From Holophagales bacterium (GTDB taxonomy: Bacteria > Acidobacteriota > Thermoanaerobaculia > Multivoradales > Multivoraceae), in the NCBI GenBank assembly GCA_009845425.1, contig VXZQ01000005.1, forward strand, positions 62,001 to 126,000: DNA of 64,000 nt, in the 5' to 3' direction. Positions 16,804 to 26,200 of this stretch are shown piece by piece. The number at the start of each line of letters is the position of its first letter. Position 1 is the stretch's first letter. The position numbers and the translations under genes were made by a program. Below the pieces are notes generated by a model. The model was not told where the DNA came from. It searched no databases and was given only the letters and a program-made list of their open reading frames with translations.

Positions 16804-16979
16804 GCCGGTCCGGAGTCGTGTGGGGAGGGTCCCAGCGGCCGTGCGCGCTTTGGAGGAGAACGAGAGGACGGCGCGCACTCCACTCCGCTCGCTCCGGTAG
16901 GTTCTCGTTTGATGAGTAGGCGTTACGCGTCGCTCGCTTCGAGTCCGCTGGGACCCTCCCCACACGACTCCGGACCGGC
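16804..16979. repeat. element B of the inverted-repeat family
   Basis: Arms 16804-16838 and 16945-16979 are perfect inverted copies over 35 of 35 bp (start GCCGGTCCGGAGTCG, end GAGGGTCCCAGCGG). They enclose a 106-bp core, the same core length as element A. The outer half of the arm differs from those of elements A and C, yet is fully complementary within this copy. The inner GAGGGTCCCAGCG is shared with element C. The core contains CGCTCCGGTAGG (from 16890) and GCGTCGCTCGC. The element lies between co-oriented genes and supplies the only in-frame ATGs (16909, 16912) upstream of the following cytochrome gene. Confidence 0.85.
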
Positions 16980-17058
16980 TGGATGGCGTCGGCCATGGAG
17001 GCCCCATCGGGGGCGCGTTTGGCGGCGACTCGCCGCTGTCGGAGCGGGTGGGCGGAAC

Positions 17059-17817
17059 GTGCTGCTGCTTCTCATGGCGTTCACGACGAGTGCTGCTGCT
17101 GAGGAGCCGGAGAATCCGTACACAAGTGGGATCGACGTGCGTATGGGGCAGCGGCAGTTCCAGTCGAAGTGCACGAGCTGTCACGGGCTGGACGCCACTG
17201 GAGGGGAGGAGGCGGACGGGCCGGACCTGACGACCGGGAGTTTCCAGCACGGGTCGACGGACGCCGACCTCTACGAAGTGATTCGCAACGGCGTCGAGGG
17301 CACCTCGATGCGGGGGCTGCGGCGCGCCGAGGATCAGGAGATCTGGCAGTTGGTGGCCTATCTGCGCACGCTCTCCGGAGCCGTCGACCTGGCGTCTCTG
17401 CCGGGCTCGGCTGCGGCGGGCCGGGCGGCGTTCGAACGGCTGGACTGCGGGAGTTGCCACATGGTGCAGGGGCGAGGAGGCCGGCTTGGCCCGGACCTGT
17501 CGCGGGTGGGCGAGCGCCGCGATCCGGACGAGCTGGCAGAGGACGTCACCACACCGGATGCCGAGGTGTCGCCGCGTTGGTGGACGGTACGGATCACCCG
17601 AGCAGACGGCACAGTGGTCGAGGGGTTGAGGATGGGCGAGGACACGTTCAACCTGCGGCTCATGGATGGCGAGGAGAGGCTGCTGTCCTTCGCCAAGGCG
17701 GCGGTGCGGTCGGTGGAACGGATCCTCGAGTCGACGATGCCGGCCGAGCCGCTGTCGGACGAGGAGCGGGACGACCTGGTCGCCTATCTGGCCTCGTTGC
17801 GGGGAAACGAATCGTGA
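17059..17817 (+). CDS. exported dihaem cytochrome c
   Basis: It encodes two cytochrome c domains: haem 1 CTSCHGLDATGG and haem 2 CGSCHMVQGRGG. A DUF-like beta domain follows haem 2 (TVRITRADGTVVEGLRM), and the C-terminus is LSDEERDDLVAYLASLRG. The start is uncertain. GTG at 17059 gives a short signal (MLLLLMAFTTSAAA) without basic residues. The Arg-rich stretch that would make a good n-region lies upstream in frame, and its only ATGs, 16909 and 16912, are inside repeat element B. The gene overlaps the next by GTGA, so it is the partner electron acceptor of that PQQ dehydrogenase. Confidence 0.82.
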   Translation: MLLLLMAFTTSAAAEEPENPYTSGIDVRMGQRQFQSKCTSCHGLDATGGEEADGPDLTTGSFQHGSTDADLYEVIRNGVEGTSMRGLRRAEDQEIWQLVAYLRTLSGAVDLASLPGSAAAGRAAFERLDCGSCHMVQGRGGRLGPDLSRVGERRDPDELAEDVTTPDAEVSPRWWTVRITRADGTVVEGLRMGEDTFNLRLMDGEERLLSFAKAAVRSVERILESTMPAEPLSDEERDDLVAYLASLRGNES

Positions 17818-19451
17818 GAGCGGTCGGATGGGGTGTCGCCGCGCTGCTCGTGCTTGCGGTGCAGACGGTGACGGCCCAGGACACGTCGGGCGACGGTATG
17901 CCGTTGCTGTCGCCGGTGACCTGGGAACGTCTCCTCAACTCCGACGACGAGCCGAACAACTGGCTCATGTACCACGGGGCCCTGCACGGACAGCGCTTCA
18001 GCCGGCTGGATGAGATCGACCGCGAGAACGTGGGACGCCTGGAGTTGAAGTGGGCGCACCAGATCCGGCAGCTCGACCGGAATCAGACGACACCTCTGGT
18101 GGTCGACGGCGTCATGTTCATCACGGAGTCGCCGAGCAACGTGACCGCCGTCGATGCCGCCACGGGTCGGGCCTACTGGCGCTACGAGCACCCGCTGCCG
18201 GACGGCATCCGGTTGTGCTGCGGGCGCAACAACCGCGGCGTGGCGATTCTCGGCGAGACGCTGTACATGAGCACGAACGACGCTCACCTGGTCGCGATCG
18301 ACGCCCGTTCCGGCTCGCTGCTCTGGGACACCGAGGTTGCCGACCACACCAAGGGCTACAGCAAGACGGCGGCGCCGCTCGTTGTCGGCGACACGGTGGT
18401 GACCGGCGTCGCCGGGGGAGAGTTCGGCATCCGCGGCTTCATCGACGGCTATGACGCGGCGACCGGCGAACGGAGGTGGCGAACGTACACCGTGCCGGGG
18501 CCCGGCGAGCCGGGAAACGAGACCTGGGCGGGTGACTCCTGGCGCACCGGCGGAGCGCCCACCTGGCTGACCGGCGTCTACGACCCGGAACTCGATCTCA
18601 TCTACTGGGGGGCCGGCAATCCGGCGCCGGACTGGAACGGCGACCTGCGGCTCGGCGACAACCTGTACTCGTCGTCGGTTCTGGCGCTCGATCGCGAGAC
18701 CGGGAAGATCGTTTGGCACTTTCAGTTCACGCCCCACGACGTCTGGGACTGGGACGCGATCCAGGTGCCGGTGCTCGCCGACGTCGAGCTGAACGGCGAG
18801 CGCCGGAAGACGATGCTCTGGGCGAACCGGAACGCCTTCTACTACGTGCTCGATCGTGAGAGCGGCCGCTTCCTGCTCGGCGCGCCGTTCGCACTCCAGA
18901 CCTGGGCTCATGGCCTGGATGAGAGCGGCCGGCCGATCCTGCGCGAGAACGTGTTCCCCACGACGGAGGGCACCCGCGTCGCGCCGATGGCCGGCGGCGC
19001 GACGAACTGGTGGTCGCCGGCCTACAGCCCGCGCACGGGGTTCCTCTACGTGAACTCTTTCGACGCCGAGGGCATCTACTACCAGCGGGACGACGAGTAC
19101 GAGGAGGGCAGCATTTTCCTGGGTGGGGGCCACCGGATGCCGCTTGCAGCGGACCACTACAGGAGCGCGATTCGGGCGATCGAGGCGACGACGGGGAAGA
19201 TCCGCTGGGAGTTCCCGATCACGCCGCGAACGCGCAGCGGCGTCCTCGCCACGGCAGGCGGACTGGTCTGGAGCGCCAGCGTCGACGGCTACTTCTTCGC
19301 CCTGGACGAGGAGACCGGGGAACCGTTGTGGCGAATGTCCCTGGGCGCTGCGCCGCACGCGTCGCCGATGAGCTACGCGGTGGGCGGCGAGCAACGGATC
19401 GTCGTCGCCATGGGAAACGTCGTCTTTGTCTTCGGTCTGGCGGAGGAGTAG
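17814..19451 (+). CDS. PQQ-dependent alcohol dehydrogenase with lanthanide-type Asp pair
   Basis: This 545-residue periplasmic quinoprotein has a signal peptide to about residue 22, vicinal cysteines 135-136 (RLCCGRNN) and metal-site Glu203 in GGEFGIRG. Asn269 is in GAGNPAP, the catalytic Asp312 is in VWDWDAI, and a second Asp lies at 314. An Asp two residues after the catalytic Asp is the hallmark of lanthanide-dependent XoxF/ExaF-type enzymes; calcium types carry Ala, Ser or Thr. There is no haem domain; the dihaem cytochrome encoded just upstream would take the electrons. GTG at 17814 is coupled to that gene's stop. Substrate and metal are inferred, not shown. Confidence 0.88.
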   Translation: MRAVGWGVAALLVLAVQTVTAQDTSGDGMPLLSPVTWERLLNSDDEPNNWLMYHGALHGQRFSRLDEIDRENVGRLELKWAHQIRQLDRNQTTPLVVDGVMFITESPSNVTAVDAATGRAYWRYEHPLPDGIRLCCGRNNRGVAILGETLYMSTNDAHLVAIDARSGSLLWDTEVADHTKGYSKTAAPLVVGDTVVTGVAGGEFGIRGFIDGYDAATGERRWRTYTVPGPGEPGNETWAGDSWRTGGAPTWLTGVYDPELDLIYWGAGNPAPDWNGDLRLGDNLYSSSVLALDRETGKIVWHFQFTPHDVWDWDAIQVPVLADVELNGERRKTMLWANRNAFYYVLDRESGRFLLGAPFALQTWAHGLDESGRPILRENVFPTTEGTRVAPMAGGATNWWSPAYSPRTGFLYVNSFDAEGIYYQRDDEYEEGSIFLGGGHRMPLAADHYRSAIRAIEATTGKIRWEFPITPRTRSGVLATAGGLVWSASVDGYFFALDEETGEPLWRMSLGAAPHASPMSYAVGGEQRIVVAMGNVVFVFGLAEE

Positions 19452-19491
19452 GGTCCGGACTGGTCGGCCCGAACCGGGCGGAGGTTTGAGA

Positions 19492-20631
19492 ATGGGAGTC
19501 AGTCGTAACCTCGCCAGTGCGCTTCTGGTGCTGGCGACTACGCAAGCGTTGCCGACGGCGTTAGCCGGGCAAACCGGTAGTCCCCAGGCGGGAACTCAGG
19601 AGCCGGCCAACGAGGCGGATGGCCAGGTGGGAAACGCCTTCATGGCCGATCGCAACGGCGATGGGGTGCTGACGGAAGACGAAGTGATGCCGGGCGCGTT
19701 CTCGCTGCTCGATGCCAACAGAGACGGCCGAGCGGATCCCGGCGAGGTTCGGGCGTTCCTCGGGCGCGGGCGCGGACCCTTCAGTTGGGTCAACCCGCCC
19801 GCGGAGGATCGCAGGGTTCCGGGTGTGACTCACGCGACGTTCAACAGTTCGTCGATGGGTGTTGCGGTGGGCTACAACATCTACCTTCCGCCGGCGTACG
19901 ACGATGCCGCGAACCGTCATACCCGCTATCCGGTGATCTACTACCTGCACGGCGGGCGACCGGGCAACGAATCAGCAAGCATCGGCATAGCCGAGCACGT
20001 GCATGCCGCCATTGCCTCCGGCGCCGTGCGCCCCGTGATCTTCGTCTGGGGGAACGGCGGCAAGGTGAGCTGGTACGACCACGAGGACTCCCAGGGGGAA
20101 AGTGTCTTTGTCCGGGAGCTGATCCCGCACATCGACGAGACCTACCGGACTCTGGCACATCGCGGTGGGCGTGCCTTGCAGGGGTTTTCCCAGGGTGGGC
20201 GCGGGACTACGCGGATCATGTTCAGGTATCCCCACCTGTTCATCTCTGCCGCGCCCGGTGGCCCCGGCTATGCGGTGGAGAAGCAGGTTTTCGAGAACGA
20301 CGGCGTTGAACGGGATCCAAGGGTGGCGGGCGGAAACGCCAGGTCCTTCGACTTCGGCAAGGGGAACGATGCGTACAGCCTTGCCCGCTCCTACGCGGAA
20401 GATGGAGTGCAGCCGCCACTCAACGTCATGATCTGGGCGGGCAACAAGGGATTCAACTACGAGGCCAGTCTGGAGTACCTGGGCTACCTGGCTGGACTGG
20501 GTGTTCCGGCGGAACGGCTGATCGCACCGGGTGTGGATCACAACCCGGTCTGGTTCTACGAAACCCACGGCGTGGATTTGTTGCGGTTCCATGACCGCAA
20601 CTGGGACGATTCCGAGCCGAATGAGCGGTGA
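19492..20631 (+). CDS. secreted esterase with two N-terminal EF-hands
   Basis: ATG at 19492 follows GGAGG. The 379-residue product has a signal peptide ending ALAGQ. Two calcium-binding loops follow, DRNGDGVLTEDE and DANRDGRADPGE, and then an esterase D/feruloyl-esterase-like alpha/beta hydrolase. The nucleophile is the Ser in LQGFSQGG, the oxyanion region is YYLHGG, and the probable catalytic His is in PGVDHNP. Its place between a PQQ dehydrogenase and a TonB receptor suggests it releases an alcohol or acid from an ester outside the cell membrane; that is inference. Confidence 0.85.
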   Translation: MGVSRNLASALLVLATTQALPTALAGQTGSPQAGTQEPANEADGQVGNAFMADRNGDGVLTEDEVMPGAFSLLDANRDGRADPGEVRAFLGRGRGPFSWVNPPAEDRRVPGVTHATFNSSSMGVAVGYNIYLPPAYDDAANRHTRYPVIYYLHGGRPGNESASIGIAEHVHAAIASGAVRPVIFVWGNGGKVSWYDHEDSQGESVFVRELIPHIDETYRTLAHRGGRALQGFSQGGRGTTRIMFRYPHLFISAAPGGPGYAVEKQVFENDGVERDPRVAGGNARSFDFGKGNDAYSLARSYAEDGVQPPLNVMIWAGNKGFNYEASLEYLGYLAGLGVPAERLIAPGVDHNPVWFYETHGVDLLRFHDRNWDDSEPNER

Positions 20632-23251
20632 CAGTCCTTCTTTGAGCCGCAGCGTTTGGCTCGCTGCGGTTGCGCTGCTCTTCGTCGGCTTCGCACAGCC
20701 CCGTTCGCTGGGTGCCCAGCAGGTCGAGAACCAGGCACCGTCGCGCGCCGACGAGCACGACGAAGCGGAGTCCGACGAGCCCGCGGCGCACGTCGACGAG
20801 GAGATCGTCGTCACCGGCAGCCGGGCGCGGGAGCGGTCGGTGACGAAGTCGATGGTGCCCATCGACGTGATTTCGGCGGAGCACGTCGCGCATCAGGGGG
20901 AGACGAACCTCGACCAGCTTCTGCGCACCGTGGTGCCGTCGCTGAACATCAGTTCGATCAGCGGCGATGCGGCAACCATCGTGCGACCGACGAACCTACG
21001 CGGCCTGGCGCCCGACCACACGCTGGTGCTGGTGAACGGCAAGCGGCGGCACCGCGGAGCCGTGATCCTGTGGTCGCGAATCGGTGTCTCCCACGGGGCT
21101 CAGGGACCGGACCTGTCCGCGATTCCGGCCATTGCGCTTCGTCAGGTCGAGGTCCTGAGGGACGGCGCTTCGGCGCAGTACGGCTCGGACGCGATCGCGG
21201 GGATCATGAACTTCCGGCTCAAGGATGCGCGGTCCGGCGGCTCGTTCGAGGTGCTGACCGGCCTGTACGACGCGGGCGACGGCGAGTCCGTCACCGTGGC
21301 CGGCAACGTCGGCCTGCCCTGGGGCGAGAGCGGTTTCGCGAATCTGAGCCTCGAGGTCGGCGGCGCGAACCCGACGAATCGTGCAATCCAGCGGGCGGAC
21401 GCGACGGCCCTGGTCGCCGCTGGGAACACCCATGTGGCCGATCCCGCGCAGAGGTGGGGCAATAGGGAAGTCGACGACGACGTGAAGTTCTGGCTCAACT
21501 TCGGCCGGCCGCTGGGAAGCAGCGGGACGGTGCGGTTCTACGGCTGGGCGAACCATGCAAACCGTCACGTGACGGCGAGGAACTTCTTCTTCCGCAACCC
21601 GAACACCCGGGATGCGGTCTACAGCGGCGACGGCGGCGCGTCGCTGCTGATCGGCGACGTTCTGGACGCGGCCGACGGGATGCCGGACGGTTCGGCGGGA
21701 TGTCCGGTGGTCACGGTGACGGACGCGCTACCGGATCAGAATGCGCTCGCCCGGGTGTTCAACGATCCGAACTGCTTCAGCTTCCAGGAGCTCTTTCCGG
21801 GCGGCTTCCAGCCGGTTTTCGGCGGCGACCGCGTGGACTCTTCGCTCGTTCTCGGCGTTCGCGGGTTCACCGCCTCCGGGACCGTCTGGGACGTGAGCGT
21901 CAGCACCGGCGAGAACGAGATCGACTTCCTGCTGTTCGACAGCGTGAACGCGTCGCTCGGGCCGCTCAGCCCGACATCCTTCGAGCCCGGCCTCTACGGC
22001 CAGCGCGACGTGAGCGCGAACCTCGATCTGTTACGTCAACTCGGCGAGCGGCTCTATCTGGCCGGCGGTCTGGAGTGGCGGGAGGAGCGGTTCGAGATCG
22101 GCCTCGGCGACCCCGCCTCCTGGCGGATCGGCCCCTACGCCCGGCAGGGATTCAGTTCCGGTTCGAACGGCTTCCCCGGGTTCAGCCCGGTCGCCTCGGG
22201 AGACTGGACCCGTTCCAACGCAGCGGTATACGGCGACCTGGAGTACGGGCCGCCGGACGAGTCCTGGAACCTGGGACTGGCGGTGCGATTCGAGGACTAC
22301 GAAGACTTCGGCTCGACGCTTAACGGCAAGATCGCGGGTCGCCGTCAGGTCTCAGAGGCTCTCGCCCTGCGCGCGAGTGCTTCGACGGGCTTCAGGGCGC
22401 CGACGCCCGGCCAGCAGAACGCGTTCAACGTCTCGACGCAGTGGGACGCGGAGCGGTTCGAACTCGTGAACAACGGCACGATCCCGCCGGCATCGAGGGT
22501 CGCCGAACTGCGTGGGGGCAAGGCCCTCGACGCGGAGAAGTCGATCAACCTGGCCGCCGGCGGGATCCTCGAGCGCGGCCCGTTGACGATCACGGCGGAC
22601 GTGTTCCGCGTCGAGGTGAGCGATCGGCTGGGAGTCACCGGCCTGTTCGAGCTTCAGCCCTTCGAGGTCGAGCAACTGCTCGCGGAAGGCATCACGAGCG
22701 CCGGCAACATCACGAACTTCCGCTTCTTCGCCAACGACTTCGAGACCCGCACGGAGGGCGTGGACCTGGTCGTCACCTGGCGGCCGCCGCAGGCCGGCGG
22801 GCGCACGACGCTCGACCTGGCGCTCAACGTGACCTCGACCGAGGTCGTGGACTTCAACCCGCTGACCCTGGACCAGCAGCGCATCCGCGAGCTGGAGGAG
22901 GCCTTGCCGGGCGTGCGCTGGAACGCGACCCTGCACCACGAACTGGGCCGTCATACCGCGACCCGGCAGCCGGTCGAACTGCTGGCCAGAGTCGGCTACT
23001 ACGACAGCTGGTACGACCCGTTCATCCCCGTCGACTTCAGCGGTGTGTACCTGCTGGACCTGGAGGTCGGCATCCCGTTGCCGGCCGGAGCCCGCCTGGC
23101 GATCGGCGCTCGCAACGCCCTGGGCGAGACCGGCGACGGCAATCCGACGCCAATGCGGCTGGGCAACCTGTACAGCACCCGCTCGCCGTTCGACGTCAGC
23201 GGCGCGTACTACTACTCCCGGCTGCAGTACCGCTGGGGCGGCGGCGAGTGA
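20621..23251 (+). CDS. TonB-dependent receptor
   Basis: ATG at 20621 overlaps the esterase stop by 11 nt and gives about 876 residues. A signal peptide ends LGAQQ and is followed by the TonB-box-like DEEIVVTGSRA. The plug domain contains RGLAPDHTLVLVNGKRRH and VEVLRDGASAQYGSDAIAGIMNF. A long beta-barrel ends in YYYSRLQYRW with an aromatic near the C-terminus. It imports a bound ligand across the outer membrane using TonB energy. Linked to a lanthanide-type PQQ enzyme, its cargo could be a metallophore or the alcohol/ester substrate; the sequence does not decide. Confidence 0.9.
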   Translation: MSGDSPSLSRSVWLAAVALLFVGFAQPRSLGAQQVENQAPSRADEHDEAESDEPAAHVDEEIVVTGSRARERSVTKSMVPIDVISAEHVAHQGETNLDQLLRTVVPSLNISSISGDAATIVRPTNLRGLAPDHTLVLVNGKRRHRGAVILWSRIGVSHGAQGPDLSAIPAIALRQVEVLRDGASAQYGSDAIAGIMNFRLKDARSGGSFEVLTGLYDAGDGESVTVAGNVGLPWGESGFANLSLEVGGANPTNRAIQRADATALVAAGNTHVADPAQRWGNREVDDDVKFWLNFGRPLGSSGTVRFYGWANHANRHVTARNFFFRNPNTRDAVYSGDGGASLLIGDVLDAADGMPDGSAGCPVVTVTDALPDQNALARVFNDPNCFSFQELFPGGFQPVFGGDRVDSSLVLGVRGFTASGTVWDVSVSTGENEIDFLLFDSVNASLGPLSPTSFEPGLYGQRDVSANLDLLRQLGERLYLAGGLEWREERFEIGLGDPASWRIGPYARQGFSSGSNGFPGFSPVASGDWTRSNAAVYGDLEYGPPDESWNLGLAVRFEDYEDFGSTLNGKIAGRRQVSEALALRASASTGFRAPTPGQQNAFNVSTQWDAERFELVNNGTIPPASRVAELRGGKALDAEKSINLAAGGILERGPLTITADVFRVEVSDRLGVTGLFELQPFEVEQLLAEGITSAGNITNFRFFANDFETRTEGVDLVVTWRPPQAGGRTTLDLALNVTSTEVVDFNPLTLDQQRIRELEEALPGVRWNATLHHELGRHTATRQPVELLARVGYYDSWYDPFIPVDFSGVYLLDLEVGIPLPAGARLAIGARNALGETGDGNPTPMRLGNLYSTRSPFDVSGAYYYSRLQYRWGGGE

Positions 23252-23264
23252 GCCTGGTCCGCGT

Positions 23265-26200
23265 TCAGGCCTGAACCCGGGAGCGCTGCATCGCCGGGGC
23301 GCTTTGCGGGAGGTGCAAGCCGGCCTGCCGTGCGGCTTTCCGGCGGCCGCGGATGGCCCGTCGCCGTTCCCGCCCGCGCTCGACCAGCAGGTAGAGCGAG
23401 GGCACGAAGATCAGGGTGATCAGCGTCGAGGCGAGCAGGCCGCCGACGACCACGCGGGCCAGCGGCGCCTGCAGCTCAGAGCCCTCGCCGAGCCCGAGGG
23501 TCAGCGGCAGCAGGCCGAGCGCGGTGGTCAGTGTCGTCATCAGGATCGGCCGCAGGCGGCGGCGCGAACCACGGATCAGGGCCTCACGCAGGGTGCAGCC
23601 GACCTCCCGGCGCATCCGGTTCACGTTGTCGACGAGCACGATCGCGTTGTTGACCACGATGCCGACCAGGACGACGAGGCCGAGGAAGGAGTTCATGTTC
23701 AGGGTCGTGCCGGTGACCGCCAGGGTCAGTAGCACGCCGAGCAGCGAGAAGGGCACCGCGGTCATGATGACCAGGGGCTGCACCAGGGACTCGAACTGGA
23801 CCGCCATCACCGTGTAGACGAGGAAGACCGCGAGCAGCACGCCGATCAGAAGCTCCACGAAGACCTGGCGCTGCTCCTCCAGCTCACCGCCCATCTCGAC
23901 GGTGAAGCCGTAAGGCGTCTCGACGCGCGACAGCGCGGCTTCGACGTCGCTCGCCACGTCGCTGAACCTTCGCCCGTCGATGCCGGCGAGGACCTGCATG
24001 TAGCGTTCCTGGTTCTCGCGGTTGATGGACAGCGGCCCTTCGCCCGGGTTGATGCTGGCGACCGAACCGAGGGGCACGATGTCGCCGCGCGGAGTGACGA
24101 TGGGCAGTTGCGGCAACTGCTCGATACGCAGCCGGTCCTCGGGCTGGAGCTGGACCCGGATGTCGAACTCGTCGCCCTGGTCCCGGAACTTGGTGGCCAC
24201 CCGTCCGAGGACGTAGTGCTCGACGGCGTCGGCGACCTGGCTGCCATTGAGACCCAGTTCGGCGAGGCGGGCGCGATCGACCCGGAGCGTGCGCTCGAGT
24301 TGGCCGGATTCGCGGTCGAGACGTGGGTGAACGACGCCGGGGACCGCGGCCATCGCATCGATCACGCGCTGGGCGAGGTCATTGCCCTGGTCCAGGTCGT
24401 GGCCGCGGATCTCGACGACGAGACGGGCGTCCTGGCCGCCGCGCATCATCCGCATCATCATGTTGTTGGATGAGGCGAAGAGCTGGATCTGGGCGGCCGG
24501 CACGTCGGCGATGGCATGGCGGATCGACGCGAGGATCTCCTCCTGGCCGCGACTTCGATCGGTCAGCGGGGTGAGCAGGATCTCCATGGTGCCCTGGTTG
24601 GACTGGGCCGGCCTCCACCAGCTCTCGGGGCCGGCGGTGGTGATCAGGCTGTCGAGTTCGTCGGGTCTCAGCGCGCCGCGGACCCGGTGCTCGATCTCCT
24701 GCATCGTTCCGGTCGTCGCGTCGAGGGGAGCGCCGACGGGCATCTCGACCCGCATGTTGAGTTGGCCCTCGTCGCTCTCGGGCATCAGTTCGAGCCCGAT
24801 CACCGGAACCAGGGCGAGGGATCCGAACAGGAGCACGACGGCCGTGGCCATCACCAGGCCGGGCCTGCCGAGGGCCCACTCGATCATCCGGCCGTAGGCC
24901 ATGTCGACCGGCCCGAGTGCGGCGACGCACTCGTCCGTCACCTGGCGGCTCTTCGGGACCTCCCGCAGCCAACGGGCGGCGGCGGCCGGAATCAGCGTCA
25001 GGGCGACGAACAGCGCGCAGAGCAGGGCGAAACTGACGGTGATCGCCAACTGGTTGAAGAAGATACCGGCGAATCCGGAGATGAAGACCACCGGCAGGAA
25101 GACAGCCACGGTGGTCAGCGTGCCCGCGGCGATCGCCATCGCCACCTCGTTGCTGCCGGCGACCGCTGCGGCGGTAGGGCGTTCTCCCTCGTGGAGCCGG
25201 CGGTAGATGCTCTCGAGCACGACGATCGAGCCGTCCACCAGCATGCCGACGCCGAGGGCGATGCCGGCCAGGGAGATCACGTTCAGCGTGAAGCCGTTGA
25301 AGTACATCAGTGAGATCGTCGCCAGCACCGAGATCGGGATCGCGGCGCCGACGATCAGCGTCGCCCGCATGTCGCGGAGGAAGAACATCAGCACGAGCAC
25401 CGCCAGCGCGGCCCCGAACAGGGCCCCCAACTGGACGTTGTTGACCGCCTGGCGGATGAACTCCGCGCCGTCCATGAGGATCGTGATCTCGGCGCGGCCT
25501 GCGTAGTCGCGGTTGATCGCCTCGATCTCGCGCTTCAGGCGGTCCACGACCTCGACCGTGTTGGCGCCGGACTGCTTCATCACGTACATCCGCATGCCCG
25601 GATCGCCGTTGATCCACAGCTCGTTCGTCAGTTCGCGGATGCCGTCGTCAACCCGTCCGACATCGCGTACCAGGATCGGCCGGCCGTCGCGGATCGCCAC
25701 GATCGTGTTCTCGACGTCCACCTTGCGTTCGAACTCGCCGATCGCCCGGATCAGGACCTCGCGCCCGGTCTCCAGCATGTCGCCGGCGGAGACGTTGCGG
25801 TTCTCCCGTGACAGGGCGTTGGTGACTTCGCTCGGCGTGATCCCGAGCGCTGCCATCCGGTCGGCGGCGAGCTGGACCTGGATCTCCCGTACGCGGCCGC
25901 CCTGGATTTCCGCCGAGGCGACGCCGGGCAGGCGTTCCAGCCGCCGGCTGATCGTCTGTTCGGCCATGTGGCGGACCTGGCGCGCGTCGCCCGTGCCCGA
26001 CAGGCCCAGGAAGACGACCGGCATGTCGGAGAGATTGAACTTGAACAGGGTCGGTTCGGACGCGTCTTCGGGCAGCATTCCGCGCACGAAGTCGAGCTGC
26101 TCGCGGATGTCGTTCACGACTTCGTTCAGGTCGACGCCCCAGTCGAACTGGGCCTGGATGCTGCTCATGCCCTCGGCGGACATGGAGTTCAACTGGTCGA

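Noticed and set aside
16804..16979. Inverted-repeat elements as a CRISPR array or insertion sequence
   Set aside because: Each locus holds one copy, with no spacer series, no transposase frame in the 106-110 bp core and no clear target duplication.
17169..17813. Extended start for the PQQ dehydrogenase at 17814
   Set aside because: The extension overlaps the dihaem cytochrome in another frame. GTG at 17814 gives a signal peptide and a GTGA coupling.
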